Shown: in pieces, positions 8,325 to 16,167 of the stretch | Position numbering within the stretch: position 1 is the first letter of the stretch | How the letters are laid out: the number at the start of each line of letters is the position of its first letter | Assembly (NCBI GenBank): GCA_023249105.1 | Contig: JAHFDG010000027.1 | Span: 1-46,412, forward strand | Direction of reading: 5' to 3' | Origin: Candidatus Methanoperedens sp. | GTDB taxonomy: Archaea; Halobacteriota; Methanosarcinia; Methanosarcinales; Methanoperedenaceae | DNA length: 46,412 nucleotides | The notes under the pieces: generated by a model | The model's input: only the letters and a program-made list of their open reading frames with translations | Database searches by the model: none | Told to the model about the DNA's origin: nothing | Made by a program: the position numbers and the translations under genes

Positions 8325-8376
8325 AAACCATAAGTATAATAGTTTCATTTTTTCGTATCGTATGTTATGAAATCTA

Positions 8377-8862
8377 TTATTTCCCCTTTTTCCTGATAAT
8401 AGCCACATCCCCGAGCGTGGTTCCCCTGATGAACCCTCCTCCCCGCTGGTCCTGGGAGGATACTTTCTCGGTCAATTTGATATTTAAAGCAGTCTCAAGT
8501 TTTTTTCGCACCGCATCTTCGGGTATAAGCTCTTCACGTTCGATCTTTCGAAGAAGCGTAGCCTTCTCCATCATCTTCGAGGCAAGCTCTTCGATGGTCA
8601 AGCCTAATGATTCCCTTCCTTTCTTGATTATCTCGGCATAATCAGGGATTATTTCATCCTGGATTTTGTCAAAAACATCTCTCCTTGGCTTATGAGTAAC
8701 TATCACCCTTTCAGTCGGAGATATTTTCCTTGAAACCGGCGTCCATTTATCCGCAGGTTTCCCATAGTGAGCGCACTTGCCGCACACATCCAGGACACTC
8801 CCTTCAACGGTCACCCGAACAGGGTTTCCCTTTATATCACTGCCGCATATTTCGCATTGCAT
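8377..8862 (-). CDS. archaeal multiprotein bridging factor aMBF1
   Basis: A 161-aa protein with an N-terminal zinc ribbon (CEICGSDI near residue 3 and CGKC near 27), a basic linker, and a C-terminal Cro/XRE helix-turn-helix at about 85-145 (LGLTIEELASKMMEKATLLRKIEREE). This is the domain order of archaeal MBF1, which associates with the basal transcription or translation machinery. It is divergent from pan, the two starts being about 57 bp apart. Confidence 0.9.
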   Translation of the reverse strand: MQCEICGSDIKGNPVRVTVEGSVLDVCGKCAHYGKPADKWTPVSRKISPTERVIVTHKPRRDVFDKIQDEIIPDYAEIIKKGRESLGLTIEELASKMMEKATLLRKIEREELIPEDAVRKKLETALNIKLTEKVSSQDQRGGGFIRGTTLGDVAIIRKKGK

Positions 8863-8919
8863 TACATCATCTCGGCGAAAACTCTATATACCGTCTACGC
8901 TTAAATATCATTCGATATA

Positions 8920-10158
8920 ATGTCTGAAGTCCAGGAAAATCAGGAAAGTCCAATAGCAATGGGAAACAATGATTTTTCCCGCTATTTGATGGACAGGATT
9001 AAAACGCTTGAGGAAAGGAACAATCTTCTAAGGGAACAGGCCAATAAGATTGAAATGGAGAAGCGGTTTACAGAGAGCCAGAACCTCAAGTATGAAAGAG
9101 ATTTAAGGCAGTTAAAAAGCGAACTTGAACGGTTGAAAATGCCTCCTCTTGTTGTCGGGACTGTAGTGGATGTTCTTGAAAACGGGAAAGTTATCATCAG
9201 GAGTAGCACAGGCCCTCAGTTCGTTGTTGGCGCCGCCCAGTTTATTAACAGTTCAGAACTCATCCCCGGAGCAGCAGTGTCTTTAAATTACCAGACCCTG
9301 GCAGTGGTGGGGATTCTTCCCTCTTCCCGGGACCCGTTCATAAATGGCATGGAGGTCATAGAATCTCCAACAGTATCGTATTCGGATATTGGCGGGCTGG
9401 ATGAGCAGATTCGTGAGTTAAGGGAAACAGTGGAGTTGCCTCTTACCAAACCGGAAGTGTTTGAACGAATCGGGATTGAGCCCCCGAAAGGCGTACTGTT
9501 ATATGGAGCCCCCGGCACAGGAAAAACGCTTCTTGCCAAAGCCGTTGCAAACCAGACAAAAGCAACGTTTATAAGGATTGTCGGGTCTGAACTTGTACAG
9601 AAATATATTGGTGAAGGCGCGCGTCTTGTCCGGGATCTTTTTAAAATGGCAAAGGAAAAATCCCCGAGCATCATATTTATTGATGAGCTTGATTCAATCG
9701 GGGCAAAACGCATCGAGTCTGCAACTTCAGGAGACAGGGAAGTCCAGCGTACTTTGATGCAGCTCCTTTCTGAAATGGATGGTTTCAATCCGAGAGGAAA
9801 TGTCAGGATTATAGCGGCTACGAACAGGCCGGATATTCTTGATTCTGCACTTTTAAGGCCCGGGAGATTTGACAGGTTTATTTCTATTCCCATGCCCAAT
9901 AAGGAAACAAGGGCAGTGATTTTGAGAATCCATTCAAGGAGGATGAAGCTTTCAGAGAATGTTGATTTTGATGAGCTTGCCTCAATTACTGAAGGTGCAA
10001 ACGGTTCTGACCTCAAGGCAATTGCCATGGAGGCCGGGATGTTTGCGGTACGCGAAGAACGTTGCAGCATAGGTATTGAAGATTTCCGAAATGCCATAAA
10101 AAAATTGATGATCCCGACTACTAAACCGAACCTGTATTCTGAAGGAATGTTTGCCTGA
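8920..10158 (+). CDS. pan: proteasome-activating nucleotidase PAN
   Basis: AAA+ ATPase that unfolds substrates for the 20S proteasome. In order over 412 aa: an N-terminal coiled coil (about 22-75), an OB-fold (about 80-135), and the AAA module with Walker A GAPGTGKT (about 195), Walker [12 protein letters not shown], and arginine-finger segment LLRPGRFDR. The last three residues are Met-Phe-Ala, which fits the hydrophobic-aromatic-X docking tail with Phe in place of the usual Tyr. It is followed at 15 bp by a small membrane-protein gene. Confidence 0.95.
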   Translation: MSEVQENQESPIAMGNNDFSRYLMDRIKTLEERNNLLREQANKIEMEKRFTESQNLKYERDLRQLKSELERLKMPPLVVGTVVDVLENGKVIIRSSTGPQFVVGAAQFINSSELIPGAAVSLNYQTLAVVGILPSSRDPFINGMEVIESPTVSYSDIGGLDEQIRELRETVELPLTKPEVFERIGIEPPKGVLLYGAPGTGKTLLAKAVANQTKATFIRIVGSELVQKYIGEGARLVRDLFKMAKEKSPSIIFIDELDSIGAKRIESATSGDREVQRTLMQLLSEMDGFNPRGNVRIIAATNRPDILDSALLRPGRFDRFISIPMPNKETRAVILRIHSRRMKLSENVDFDELASITEGANGSDLKAIAMEAGMFAVREERCSIGIEDFRNAIKKLMIPTTKPNLYSEGMFA

Positions 10159-10173
10159 TTACTAGGAAAAAAA

Positions 10174-10515
10174 ATGGACGTTTTTTATACAGTGAATTTA
10201 ATCGACTTTGTTGGGCGTGCAATTCTAGTGAGCATGTTGTTTATGATTTACTTCAGGTTCAGCAAAATGGATAATGAAATATTGAGGTCGATAACTTATT
10301 TAAATTTTAGCAAAGTCAGGTGTTCCCTGAATTATGTACTGATTTTCTCTCCTTTTTTCTTAGCAGCTTCGGTTCTTGAGTATCCTGAATTTCGTTCTCT
10401 GTACGGAGAAGAGTTTGTTCATTTTATACAGGATATCTTGTTGTCTTTGTTCCAAATTGCGGTAATCTATTTCTTGATGGTTGTGTATAGGGTATCAAAT
10501 CTGCCGAGGCATTGA
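10174..10515 (+). CDS. small membrane protein, three predicted helices
   Basis: A 113-aa protein with hydrophobic helices at about 8-27, 46-67 and 86-106. An inter-helix segment (KMDNEILRS..YLNFS) closely resembles one in another small membrane protein of this window (33689-34057). The stop codon overlaps the start of the roadblock gene (TGATG), so the two are translationally coupled. The function is unknown; coupling to a roadblock protein suggests a membrane anchor or sensor for a small-GTPase-type regulatory pair. Confidence 0.7.
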   Translation: MDVFYTVNLIDFVGRAILVSMLFMIYFRFSKMDNEILRSITYLNFSKVRCSLNYVLIFSPFFLAASVLEYPEFRSLYGEEFVHFIQDILLSLFQIAVIYFLMVVYRVSNLPRH

Positions 10516-10883
10516 TGGAAACAATTGCGAACATGCTTGAGAAAATACTTAACGACCTTCAGACAGTCGGGGGCATCGAACTTTCCGCCATTGTTTCGAA
10601 ACAGGGGTTGCTGATGGTTTCCAAGGAGACGGCAACCGGGCTTAACAGTGAAGCGTTTGCAGCATTAACAGCTACTTTGTATATGTCGGCAGAATCAACA
10701 ACACTGCGTCTTAGCGACCAGAAACCTAAATCCATTATAGTTGAAACTGCGGATAAACATCTCATAACATATGCTGCAGGTCCGGATGCATTGATTGTGG
10801 TACTGGTTGGAAACGCAGGATATATTGGCTTGATTCTTAATGAGTTGAAAAAGGCTGCTGAAAAGGTTAAGAATCTAATTTAA
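10515..10883 (+). CDS. roadblock/LC7-domain protein
   Basis: A 122-aa protein of the roadblock/LC7 (MglB-like) fold. It shows an N-terminal helix, a GIELSAIVSKQGLLMVSKE strand pair, a central helix (SEAFAALTATLYMSAE), an IIVETADKHLITYAAGPDALIVVL sheet, and a C-terminal helix. Family members dimerise and regulate small GTPases or bind membranes. The start is set at the ATG overlapping the upstream stop. No GTPase partner is adjacent; the coupled membrane protein is the nearest candidate partner. Confidence 0.85.
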   Translation: METIANMLEKILNDLQTVGGIELSAIVSKQGLLMVSKETATGLNSEAFAALTATLYMSAESTTLRLSDQKPKSIIVETADKHLITYAAGPDALIVVLVGNAGYIGLILNELKKAAEKVKNLI

Positions 10884-10989
10884 AGTTTTATGAGCGAGAT
10901 ATCTTTTTTATCGGACAATTCCCGGCAATTTAAAAATAGTCCGCAGAAAACTATAATACGATATGTGACTAAAGCTTATTGGGAGTAAA

Positions 10990-11535
10990 ATGAGCTTGAA
11001 GCTCTTAACATCGATTCTCCTGCTAGCGTTCATCTCTGGATGTATCGCTCAGGATAAGGAGGAGAAAACTATGGAAAAGATTTCTATTTCATCGGACGCG
11101 TTTAAAGATAGTGGTATGATACCTGATGAATATACATGCAAAGGTGAGGATATTTCACCTCCGCTTTCATGGCAGGGGTTGCCTGCCGGTACAAAGAGTA
11201 TCGCATTGATAATGGATGACCCTGATGCTCCGGGCAGTACATTTGTTCATTGGGTTATTTATAATATCCCGGGAAACACGCAAAAACTGGCAAAAGGCAT
11301 ACCAGGGAAAGAAAAACTGGCTGATGGAAGCCTTCAGGGTATGACGGATTTCGGAAGAGCTGGATATGGAGGGCCGTGTCCTCCCCCTGGAAAGCCGCAC
11401 AGGTATTTTTTCAAAATATATGCCATTGATACAATACTTGATTTGCCTTCCCGGGCGTCCAAAGAAGACGTGGAAGCTGCAATGAAGGGACATATACTCG
11501 CGAAAGGCGAAATAATTGGCAAATATGCAAGATAG
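10990..11535 (+). CDS. PEBP family (YbhB/YbcL) lipoprotein
   Basis: A 181-aa protein beginning with a lipoprotein-type signal (hydrophobic core followed by FISGC at about 15-19), so it is probably anchored outside the membrane. The rest is a phosphatidylethanolamine-binding-protein fold with the DPDAPGSTFVHW motif and GPCPPPGKPHRYFFKIYAID. The ligand and role are unknown for archaeal members. A GGGAG Shine-Dalgarno lies just upstream. Confidence 0.85.
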   Translation: MSLKLLTSILLLAFISGCIAQDKEEKTMEKISISSDAFKDSGMIPDEYTCKGEDISPPLSWQGLPAGTKSIALIMDDPDAPGSTFVHWVIYNIPGNTQKLAKGIPGKEKLADGSLQGMTDFGRAGYGGPCPPPGKPHRYFFKIYAIDTILDLPSRASKEDVEAAMKGHILAKGEIIGKYAR

Positions 11536-11620
11536 GAGCATACCGGAATTGTCTTGAATTGTTCCTTAACGCAACATAATTAGCAATTAATATAGGCATC
11601 CAATACGTATTAAGGAATAT

Positions 11621-12046
11621 ATGAAAACAGTCACGATTAGGGTTGAAGACGACATATTCAATAAAATCGAAGAGCATAGGGGCTTAAAGTCAAAGAGCGA
11701 ATTTTATCGTAAGTTAATTGAAGACTACCTGAATAAATCTGAAGACAACATGAATAAGACTGAAGATGGTCTGAATAAACATGAAGACAGCTTGAATATG
11801 CATGAAGACGGTTTGAATAACAGGGAAATCAATTTGAATAAATCTGAATATGTCCATAATATCCTCAAAGAGAATGAGTCCCTGAAAGGGGAATTGACTC
11901 ATAAGCAAGAACTTTTAAAAATGGCAAATGATTGGATAAACGATATGCGCAGCGAGGTTGGCTTCCTGCAATTTGAGTATCAAAAATTAAGCGGCAGGCT
12001 TGCATTGCCTGAACCAAAGAAATGGTGGGAATTCTGGAAGAAATAG
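11621..12046 (+). CDS. ribbon-helix-helix-like protein with heptad-repeat coiled coil
   Basis: A 141-aa protein. Residues 1-36 (KTVTIRVEDDIFNKIEE...SKSEFYRKLIEDYL) look like a ribbon-helix-helix DNA-binding domain. Residues 38-79 are six near-copies of a seven-residue unit of the form N-K-x-E-D-x-L, a perfect heptad coiled coil. A second coiled coil (about 80-125) follows, and the protein ends in a Trp/Lys-rich tail (KKWWEFWKK) of the type seen at the end of some phage, plasmid and membrane-contacting proteins. It could be an oligomeric DNA-binding protein or regulator; the function is not established. Confidence 0.65.
   Translation: MKTVTIRVEDDIFNKIEEHRGLKSKSEFYRKLIEDYLNKSEDNMNKTEDGLNKHEDSLNMHEDGLNNREINLNKSEYVHNILKENESLKGELTHKQELLKMANDWINDMRSEVGFLQFEYQKLSGRLALPEPKKWWEFWKK
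11732..11857 (+). repeat. 21-bp tandem repeats encoding heptads
   Basis: Six consecutive 21-bp units of the type TGAATAAA-ATGAAGACxxx encode the N-K-x-E-D-x-L heptad. The units differ by a few bases each, so the array is not brand new, but the period is exact and in frame. Confidence 0.8.
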
Positions 12047-12050
12047 GTAT

Positions 12051-12134
12051 GCGGGGGATGGGATTTGAACCCACGAATTCCTGCGAAACAGGACTCTGAA
12101 TCCTGCGCCTTTGACCGGTCTGGGCAACCCCCGC
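12051..12134 (-). tRNA. tRNA-Leu (anticodon CAG)
   Basis: An 84-nt class II tRNA on the minus strand. The acceptor GCGGGGG pairs with CCCCCGC, the anticodon stem CAGGA/TCCTG encloses TTCAGAG, a long variable arm is present as expected for leucine, and the T arm is GTGGG-TTCAAAT-CCCAT. CCA is not encoded. Confidence 0.93.
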
Positions 12135-12142
12135 ATGGGGTA

Positions 12143-13051
12143 TTACGACAATAATTTCAGAAGCAATGCCTTCTGGACGTGCAGCCTGTTCTCAGCCTGG
12201 TCGAACACTGCTGAATTTGGCCCATCGACCACTTCTGCCGTAATTTCCTCGCCACGATGGGCAGGAAGACAGTGCAGTACCATCACATCATGCTTGGCTT
12301 GTTCTAAAAGCTTGCTGTTGATCTGGTATGGTTTAAAGTCACGCAATCTCTGGTCATATTCTTCCTCATCGCCCATGGAAACCCAGACATCAGTAGAAAG
12401 GATATCCGCTTTCCTTGCTGCTTTCATGGGGTCACGGATAACGTTAATCGTTCCTCCGAGTTCCCTGGCTTTTCCGATAATCTCATTATCTGGCTCATAC
12501 CCTTCCGGGCAGGAGGCAGTCATTTTCATGCCCGTGAGCGCACATGCAAGAATAGCTGAATTGCATACGTTATTTCCATCGCCTATCCATGAAAAATTAA
12601 GGCCTTTGAATTTACCTTTATATTCGCGAATTGTTAGAAGGTCGGCAAGGAGCTGGCATGGATGTTCCAGGTCTGATAAACCATTGATAACCGGCACAGT
12701 TGCGTTTTGAGATAATTCGATGAGGGTCTCGTGTTTATGCACCCGCGCCATAATCGCATGAACATAGCGCGACATAACACGGGCCGTATCCGCGACCGAT
12801 TCCCCGCGCCCGAGCTGGATATCTTTATAATTAAGGTATATCGCATGCCCGCCCAGTTCGGTCATAGCCGCTTCGAATGATATTCTCGTTCGGGTCGAGG
12901 ATTTTTCAAAAAGCATGGCAAGTGTCCGGGATTTCAGTGCACTGGACGTTTTCCCGCGCACCCTTTTTTCTTTTAAATCGGATGCGGTGTCAAGTAAATT
13001 AATTATATCAGCATATGATAAATCTGCGAGGGATAATAAATGAGATGACAA
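12143..13051 (-). CDS. argF: ornithine carbamoyltransferase
   Basis: Makes citrulline from ornithine and carbamoyl phosphate in arginine synthesis. The 302 residues have the carbamoyl-phosphate motif SSTRTR (about 52), HPCQ (about 130), the ornithine-loop region DVWVSMG, and the catalytic HCLPAHRGEEI segment. The SMG motif distinguishes OTCase from aspartate carbamoyltransferase. tRNA-Leu lies directly downstream on the same strand. Confidence 0.95.
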   Translation of the reverse strand: MSSHLLSLADLSYADIINLLDTASDLKEKRVRGKTSSALKSRTLAMLFEKSSTRTRISFEAAMTELGGHAIYLNYKDIQLGRGESVADTARVMSRYVHAIMARVHKHETLIELSQNATVPVINGLSDLEHPCQLLADLLTIREYKGKFKGLNFSWIGDGNNVCNSAILACALTGMKMTASCPEGYEPDNEIIGKARELGGTINVIRDPMKAARKADILSTDVWVSMGDEEEYDQRLRDFKPYQINSKLLEQAKHDVMVLHCLPAHRGEEITAEVVDGPNSAVFDQAENRLHVQKALLLKLLS

Positions 13052-13157
13052 AATCAGGATGCTCCATTGGTCAGTGCTACAAATGTAGATACCTATTTAA
13101 ATCACTTTTGATAAGTCATAAATAAGATGGTGTTTATTGGAGAAAGCGGAGTTAGTA

Positions 13158-14279
13158 ATGAAACTATACGAATATGATGCCAAGGAAATTTTCAAGAGAA
13201 ACAATATCCCTGTTCCAGAAGGCAGTCTTATCTCAAACCCTGGCGATGCAGAAAATTTAGCAAGAAAACTTGGACCGGTAGTCATCAAAGCACAGGTCAT
13301 GATTGGGGGGCGCGGAAAAGCCGGCGGCATAGCAATAGCATCAAACCCACAGGAGGCATACCAGAGCGCAAAGCGGATTCTGGGTATGTCCATCAAGGGA
13401 TTGCCTGTGAATAAGCTCCTTGTCGAGGAATACAAAAAACCTGATAAGGAAATGTATCTCGGGATTACCATAGATAGGGCTGCAAAATGCCCCCTCGTAA
13501 TGGTCTGCCCGGAAGGAGGAATCGATATCGAAGAGATAGCAAAGACCTCTCCCCGGGAGATTGTGAAAATGTACATCAATCCCCTCACAGGGATACATGA
13601 TTACCAGGCAAGAACGCTCGCAAACTCACTTAATGCAAATTCACTTAATAAGAATAAATCATTGATGATTGCTGATATTATAAAAAAATTATATCGTGTT
13701 TTTATAGATTATGATTGCACGCTTGCCGAAATTAACCCGCTTGCGGATACCCAGGAAGGAATTTTTGCGCTGGACGCCAAGATGGTCATAGACGACAATG
13801 CGCTTTTCAGGCAGGATTTCAGGGAAGAAGAAACCGGCTCTCTTGAAGAAATGGCAAAGAAAAACGGTATGAGCTATGTTGGTCTTGATGGGTATATCGG
13901 GTGCATTGTCAACGGTGCGGGTCTTGCCATGGCAACTCTTGACATGATTAAACAATATGGTGGCGAGCCTGCCAATTTCTTGGACTTAAGAGCAGGGGCA
14001 AATGAGGAACAGATGAAAAATGCCCTGAGGATTGTCTCATCCAATAAAAAGATAAAAGCCATAATCATTAACGTTTTTGGCGGTCTCACAAAATGCGACA
14101 AGGTCGCCCGAGGGATTATTGATGTAATTCCAGAAATAAAGGCGCCGCTTGTAATCAGGCTTGCGGGGACAAACGAGAATGAAGGGCGGGTGATGCTTGA
14201 AAAATGCCGGGTAACTATGGCGTCATCAAGCGAAGAAGCAGCATCGGCGGTGGTTGAACTTGGGCATTCTGATAAATAA
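13158..14279 (+). CDS. sucC: succinyl-CoA synthetase (ADP-forming) subunit beta
   Basis: ATP-grasp subunit of succinyl-CoA ligase. It begins with the classic MKLYEYDAKEIF pattern and has the nucleotide-binding KAQVMIGGRGKAGG, AEINPLA, and the C-terminal segment VNGAGLAMATLDMI...NFLDLRAGA...INVFGG. The start is placed at the ATG at 13158 by family alignment and a GGAG upstream. It overlaps sucD by 26 bp. The complex links succinyl-CoA and succinate with substrate-level ATP; the partial TCA cycle also feeds tetrapyrrole and glutamate synthesis. Confidence 0.95.
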   Translation: MKLYEYDAKEIFKRNNIPVPEGSLISNPGDAENLARKLGPVVIKAQVMIGGRGKAGGIAIASNPQEAYQSAKRILGMSIKGLPVNKLLVEEYKKPDKEMYLGITIDRAAKCPLVMVCPEGGIDIEEIAKTSPREIVKMYINPLTGIHDYQARTLANSLNANSLNKNKSLMIADIIKKLYRVFIDYDCTLAEINPLADTQEGIFALDAKMVIDDNALFRQDFREEETGSLEEMAKKNGMSYVGLDGYIGCIVNGAGLAMATLDMIKQYGGEPANFLDLRAGANEEQMKNALRIVSSNKKIKAIIINVFGGLTKCDKVARGIIDVIPEIKAPLVIRLAGTNENEGRVMLEKCRVTMASSSEEAASAVVELGHSDK

Positions 14280-15126
14280 GGACACACGGGTTTTAGTTCA
14301 GGGGATTACGGGACACGAAGGCTCGTTCCAGGCAAAACAGATGCAGGAATTCGGGACAAATATTGTTGCAGGGGTCACACCCGGGAGAGGGGGCAGCGAT
14401 GTATATGGTATTCCGGTATTTGACTCTGTATCGGATGCCGTTGGAAAAACAAACCCGGACGCTTCTGTAATTTTTGTTCCGCCAAAATTCGCAGCGGATG
14501 CTATATTTGAAGCCATAGACAGCGGAATAGAACTGATTGTCTGCATAACAGAAGGCATTCCTATTCATGATATGATGCGTGTATGTTCTTATCTTGAAAG
14601 CTCTTCGTCAAGGCTTATCGGTCCGAATTGCCCGGGGATTACAACGCCGAAGGTATCAAAAGCAGGAATAATGCCAAATTCTATTCATAGACCCGGCAAT
14701 ATCGGGATTGTCTCAAGAAGCGGTACGCTGACTTATGAGATTATAGACCTTTTATCAAAAAATGGAATCGGGCAATCCACATCCGTGGGTATTGGAGGAG
14801 ACCCGGTGAGCGGGACTTCATTTTTAGATGTACTGGAATTGTTTGAACATGACACCATGACCCATGCGGTTGTGCTGGTCGGCGAGATAGGCGGGACAGC
14901 GGAAGAGGATTCCATAGGTTTCATAAAACAGATGAGTAAACCTGTCATAGGTTATATCGTGGGTATTTCTGCGCCGCCCGGAAAAACAATGGGACATGCT
15001 GGTGCGATTGCGTCAGCCGGCGGCGGCACAGCGCGTGAAAAAATAGCAGCTTTTGAAAAAGCAGGCATCACTGTGGCGAAAAGCCCGATGGATATTGTGC
15101 GGCAGGTAAATAATATTATGAGATAA
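14254..15126 (+). CDS. sucD: succinyl-CoA synthetase subunit alpha
   Basis: CoA-binding, phosphohistidine-bearing subunit. Visible are the N-terminal [15 protein letters not shown] Rossmann segment, the GPNCPGI motif, [10 protein letters not shown], and GHAGAIAS with the phosphorylated histidine near residue 245. No ATG is available, so the start is TTG at 14254 or TTG at 14260, the latter having GGTGG about 6 bp upstream. Either overlaps the end of sucC, which implies translational coupling for a 1:1 ratio of subunits. Confidence 0.94.
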   Translation: MNLGILINKDTRVLVQGITGHEGSFQAKQMQEFGTNIVAGVTPGRGGSDVYGIPVFDSVSDAVGKTNPDASVIFVPPKFAADAIFEAIDSGIELIVCITEGIPIHDMMRVCSYLESSSSRLIGPNCPGITTPKVSKAGIMPNSIHRPGNIGIVSRSGTLTYEIIDLLSKNGIGQSTSVGIGGDPVSGTSFLDVLELFEHDTMTHAVVLVGEIGGTAEEDSIGFIKQMSKPVIGYIVGISAPPGKTMGHAGAIASAGGGTAREKIAAFEKAGITVAKSPMDIVRQVNNIMR

Positions 15127-15173
15127 GCAACGCAAAGCTTGGCGCCTGGGATTGGGCAGGAGTGTTCTATTAA

Positions 15174-15244
15174 TTCGACTATAAGTGAACCATGACTCGT
15201 CAATTGTGCCCATGCATGCATGTATTGACCCCAAAAGATTAATA
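15174..15244 (+). repeat. 71-bp direct repeat, copy 1 (upstream of the acylphosphatase gene)
   Basis: It differs from the copy at 15887-15957 at about 9 of 71 positions. It contains a fully conserved core (TCGTCAATTGTGCCC ATGCATGCA) and ends in AAAAGATTAATA. The latter could serve as a TATA-like element about 30 bp before the preferred start at 15272. Confidence 0.85.
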
Positions 15245-15271
15245 GCAATGCAGAAGAAGGGTAGGAACAGT

Positions 15272-15886
15272 ATGAAATTGAAAATAATTATAACGGGCAG
15301 CAAGGTTCATGGCGTTGGTTATCGTGTTATGCTTGTAAACAAAGCACTCTCACTTGGAATTAGTAATTTTAATGTTTTCAATACTTTTCTCCAGGGAAAT
15401 CCGGCGGTTTTTGCAGTTATAGAGGGAGATGATGACATTCTGGAGGAGTTTAAGGTTTATGCAAATACCGTTAAACCTGATGAAGCGGATGTGGAGAATA
15501 TATCTTTCGAGGAGTATAGGAATACGGTTCCGCCAATCGAGCGATGCATGCAGGCATTCCAGATGGAGCAGTGGGGCAGAGGCATTCCAATACTTTTAAA
15601 AATGCTGGAGAAACAGGATAGTATGCTGGGGAAACAGGACACTACTATAGATGTTTTGAAAAGCGTAAAAGAGGATACTGCCCAGATACGACAGGACACA
15701 TCTAAAATACCCAATATAGCAGAAAACACCTCCCTGATTCCTGCCATGAAGGAAGATACCTCTGAAATCAAAAGCAATACCAGAGAAATTGTGGATAAAC
15801 TCCAGAATAAGTATGAAGAACTGAGCAGGGAAATTGTCCAGATGAAGATTACACTCGCAAAAATCGAAACTAAGGTATTCGCATAG
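15272..15886 (+). CDS. acylphosphatase-like domain fused to a coiled coil
   Basis: The first ~85 residues (from the ATG at 15272, with AGGGTAGG upstream) follow the acylphosphatase pattern: GSKVHGVGYR with the catalytic arginine, and an asparagine in VFN at the position of the catalytic Asn, then VIEGDDDILEEF. From about residue 110 the chain is a long helix with repeats of the type KQDT, EDTAQ, QDTSK, EDTSEIKSNT, ending in a clear coiled coil. Such fusions are unusual for acylphosphatases (about 90 aa). It may be an oligomeric or filament-associated enzyme; the substrate is unknown. A longer form starting at 15185 would run through the direct repeat and is less likely. Confidence 0.7.
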   Translation: MKLKIIITGSKVHGVGYRVMLVNKALSLGISNFNVFNTFLQGNPAVFAVIEGDDDILEEFKVYANTVKPDEADVENISFEEYRNTVPPIERCMQAFQMEQWGRGIPILLKMLEKQDSMLGKQDTTIDVLKSVKEDTAQIRQDTSKIPNIAENTSLIPAMKEDTSEIKSNTREIVDKLQNKYEELSREIVQMKITLAKIETKVFA

Positions 15887-15957
15887 TTCGACAATAAGTG
15901 AATCCCGAATCGTCAATTGTGCCCATGCATGCAGATTTTGACCACAAAAGATTAATA
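15887..15957 (+). repeat. 71-bp direct repeat, copy 2 (upstream of the S-layer leader)
   Basis: Second copy of the element at 15174-15244, beginning one base after the acylphosphatase-gene stop codon. Because each copy lies upstream of a gene and ends in the same A/T-rich AAAAGATTAATA box, it is a good candidate for a duplicated promoter/operator region driving both genes. Confidence 0.85.
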
Positions 15958-16167
15958 AGGGTACTTCCTATAAACGAGATGTAATCCATAACGGGATTAA
16001 TCGAGGGTGATGAAAATCGTCCTTTACTGCATACGTGCAGGAAAATGGCGGTTTAGCGATGGCGATGGGACAAAAATCCTGTCTTTAATTACTATATCAC
16101 TCTTGCCGTAAAACCGGCATCTCGAAGGAGAAAATTAAACCATATAAAAATATGGAGGAAAAGAATA
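15958..16167 (+). promoter_or_regulatory. long structured leader of the S-layer mRNA
   Basis: About 200 bases without a gene separate the putative promoter from the S-layer start. Two hairpins stand out: CTGCA-TACG-TGCAG at 16027-16040, and CCATAT-AAAA-ATATGG at 16140-16155. The 3' arm of the second runs into the GGAGG Shine-Dalgarno at 16154-16158. Such a leader may stabilise the abundant transcript or gate its translation. The transcript boundaries are inferred. Confidence 0.5.
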
